This document shows positions 62,167 through 64,000 of a stretch of 64,000 nt of DNA, piece by piece. Source of the stretch: Bacteroidia bacterium (lineage in GTDB: Bacteria; Bacteroidota; Bacteroidia; Flavobacteriales_E; Vicingaceae); assembly GCA_030433355.1 (NCBI GenBank), contig JAUIMG010000012.1, forward strand, positions 26,418 through 90,417. Direction: 5' to 3'. The notes under the pieces are model-generated. The model saw only the letters and a program-made list of their open reading frames with translations. It was not told the origin of the DNA and searched no databases. Position 1 is the stretch's first letter, and every line of letters begins with the position of its first letter. The translations under genes and the position numbers were made by a program.

Positions 62167-64000
62167 ATGTTTAGTAAAATAATACATAGACCCGTATTTG
62201 CGATTGTAATATCGGTTGTTATCGTTTTGTTAGGGACTTTGGCCATAAAGAAACTTCCAATTTCTCAATTTCCTCAAATCGCCCCTACTACCGTCAATAT
62301 CTTCATAGCATACCCAGGAGCAAGTGCAGATGTTTTGGTAAAATCAACATTAATCACCCTTGAAAACTCTATAAATGGAGTGCAAGGAATGCGCTATATG
62401 GCCACAGATGCTACTAGTGCAGGAGAAGCAACGCTTAGAATAATATTTGAACCTGGCACAGACCCAAGTGAAGCGGTTATACGAGTTAAAACAAGAGTAG
62501 ATCAAGTAATGCCCCTATTACCAGAGTTGGTTCAAAGAGAAGGAGTTATTATAACCCCTATTCAACCTAGTATGTTGATGTATGTGAACCTGTATAGTAA
62601 AAATAAAAGTTTAGATGAGAAGTTTCTTTACAATTATGCTGATGTGCAAATTATTCCTGAAATAAACAGAATTAACGGAGTTGCTAGAGCACAAATATTA
62701 GGAAGTAGGAAATATGCTATGCGGGTTTGGTTAAATCCAGATAGAATGCGTGCCTACAATATATCCATTGATGAAGTAATGGAGGCTCTAGCAGAGCAAA
62801 GTATTATAGGTAGACCTGGAAGAATAGGAAGAAGCTCAGGAATTGCAGCTCAATCTTTAGAATATGTTTTAACCTATAAAGGAAGATACAATAAGCCCGA
62901 GGAGTATAAAGATATTATCATTAGAGCAAATTCAGAGGGAGAAAGCATTAGTCTTGGTGATTTGGCAAATGTTGAGCTAGGAAGTGAATTCTTTGATATA
63001 TACTCAAACCTAGATGGTAATCCTGCTGCTGCTATTGTACTTAAACAGAATTATGGTAGTAATGCAAGTGACGTAATTGCCGAGGTAAAAGAAAAGCTTG
63101 AAGAGATGAAGGTCAAATTCCCTCCTGGAATTGATTACAAAATAAGCTATGATGTTTCTCAGTTTTTAGATGCTTCTATTGAACAGGTGCTTCATACCTT
63201 AAGAGATGCATTTATTTTAGTGGCATTGGTGGTTTTCTTGTTTTTAGGAGATTGGCGATCTACTTTAATCCCCATTTTAGCCGTTCCTGTTTCCTTGGTA
63301 GGAGCATTTTTCGTGATGCAGTTTTTCGGTTTATCTATCAACCTTGTTACTTTGTTTGCTTTAGTACTTGCAATAGGTATAGTTGTAGATGACGCCATTG
63401 TTGTTGTTGAGGCTGTTCACGCCAAAATGGAAGAAGAGAATTTAAGCCCTTACAAAGCAGTGATAAAAGTAATGGGTGAGATAAGTGGAGCTATTATAGC
63501 TATTACTCTTGTTATGGTTTCTGTATTTATCCCTATCTCTTTTATGCCTGGTCCTGTAGGGGTATTTTATCGACAGTTTTCTATTACTATGGCAAGCTCT
63601 ATTGTTATATCGGCAGTAATTGCTTTAACCCTAACTCCTGTTCTGTGTGCTATCATTTTAAAAAACAATCATGGCAAAGAAAAAAGTACAAACCTTCTTA
63701 GCAAGTTTTTGGATGGGTTTAACAATTGGTTTGAAAGACTCACAGGCAGATATACAAATCTATTGAAGAGAATTGTCAATAGAAAATGGGCCACCTTTGG
63801 AATTTTATTGGCTTTTGGGATTGGAATTATTGTAGAAAATGAAATACTTCCATCAGGATTTATTCCTAGTGAAGACCAAGGAACTATTTATGCAATTATT
63901 CAAACTCCTCCCGGCGCAACCTTAGAAAGAACAAACCTAGTTTCTCAGAAACTTCAAAAAATATGTGAAGAGGTTGATGGTATTGAGTCTGTTTCTTCCT
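62167..64000 (+). CDS. Efflux RND transporter permease, AcrB/HAE1-like (5' part)
   Basis: Open reading frame running off the right edge (about 611 codons of some 1040). It opens MFSKIIHRPVFAIVIS and has the HAE1 features ISQFPQIAPTTV, helix 4 with GIVVDDAIVVVE, and a second helix group beginning to appear. It belongs to the organic-compound exporters rather than the metal pumps. It pairs with the adaptor at 61058; a TolC gene may lie beyond the window. Confidence 0.95.
   Translation, partial: MFSKIIHRPVFAIVISVVIVLLGTLAIKKLPISQFPQIAPTTVNIFIAYPGASADVLVKSTLITLENSINGVQGMRYMATDATSAGEATLRIIFEPGTDPSEAVIRVKTRVDQVMPLLPELVQREGVIITPIQPSMLMYVNLYSKNKSLDEKFLYNYADVQIIPEINRINGVARAQILGSRKYAMRVWLNPDRMRAYNISIDEVMEALAEQSIIGRPGRIGRSSGIAAQSLEYVLTYKGRYNKPEEYKDIIIRANSEGESISLGDLANVELGSEFFDIYSNLDGNPAAAIVLKQNYGSNASDVIAEVKEKLEEMKVKFPPGIDYKISYDVSQFLDASIEQVLHTLRDAFILVALVVFLFLGDWRSTLIPILAVPVSLVGAFFVMQFFGLSINLVTLFALVLAIGIVVDDAIVVVEAVHAKMEEENLSPYKAVIKVMGEISGAIIAITLVMVSVFIPISFMPGPVGVFYRQFSITMASSIVISAVIALTLTPVLCAIILKNNHGKEKSTNLLSKFLDGFNNWFERLTGRYTNLLKRIVNRKWATFGILLAFGIGIIVENEILPSGFIPSEDQGTIYAIIQTPPGATLERTNLVSQKLQKICEEVDGIESVSS

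Noticed and set aside
1..64000. CRISPR array
   Set aside because: No regularly spaced direct repeats of suitable length were found anywhere in the window.

Overview
The window is AT-rich chromosomal DNA from a Bacteroidota bacterium, most likely a marine or aquatic member of the Flavobacteriales. The evidence is several secreted proteins with type IX secretion (Por) C-terminal sorting regions, lipoproteins and signal peptides ending in xAQ, almost no Shine-Dalgarno sequences, promoters of the TAnnTTTG type, a CzcA-TolC fusion, and families typical of the phylum (DUF6155, DUF3667, putative DUF5106-type thioredoxin proteins, SprB-like repeats).

Layout. 1-1150: end of an iron/haem ABC importer (FecCD permease and ATPase). 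1152-3439: minus-strand operon of a DUF5106-type thioredoxin protein, a SCO1-type copper chaperone and a small lipoprotein. 3556-15628: housekeeping genes, including an alpha/beta hydrolase, prfC, a DEAH helicase paired with a DUF6155 protein, a DUF3667 membrane protein, a DEAD helicase plus cold-shock protein (cold-adaptation module), a second DEAD helicase and an S4 protein. 15691-21627: heavy-metal efflux operon (His-rich exported protein, CzcA fused to a TolC-like domain, lipoprotein adaptor). 22032-23280: a gene-free stretch of repeats, palindromes and a degenerate serine-type tRNA. 23287-28077: an apparent anti-phage island. It has a four-gene minus-strand operon (PD-(D/E)xK-like nuclease resembling GapS4a, a GapS4b-like protein, an NA37 nucleoid-associated protein and an unknown 143-aa protein) facing a putative AbiC-type abortive infection membrane protein. 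28267-32356: accessory genes (Crp/Fnr regulator, outer-membrane barrel, CPBP protease, GT39 glycosyltransferase, VOC protein). 32357-32867: another repeat-rich spacer. A near-perfect 31-bp direct repeat (22107, 32624) brackets the tRNA relic, defence genes and accessory genes.

33888-38842 is a tightly coupled five-gene operon: class II glutamine amidotransferase, C39-like peptidase, RLAN/RimK ATP-grasp ligase, GCS2 ligase and N-formylglutamate amidohydrolase-like protein. Every junction is a 4-nt start/stop overlap. It looks like a pathway for making or modifying a small glutamate-like peptide metabolite whose product I cannot name. After it come a barrel-DUF2846 fusion, a secreted T9SS propeller-like protein, two convergent DoxX-like genes, a radical SAM protein, a Sua5/TsaC enzyme, an RND efflux operon with a kinase-like gene (45808-52373), DUF3820, an outer-membrane protein, Tex, a carboxypeptidase-regulatory-domain protein, a class A penicillin-binding protein and a rhodanese. 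The window ends in a third RND efflux operon (60505-64000), preceded by four consecutive DNA hairpins.

The two points I would follow first are the extended GAPS4-like defence operon, with its unusual NA37 and small partner genes, and the five-gene amidoligase operon. A third is structural: five of nine convergent gene pairs overlap by exactly four bases at their stop codons. All family names are from motif recognition by eye; nothing was searched against a database.
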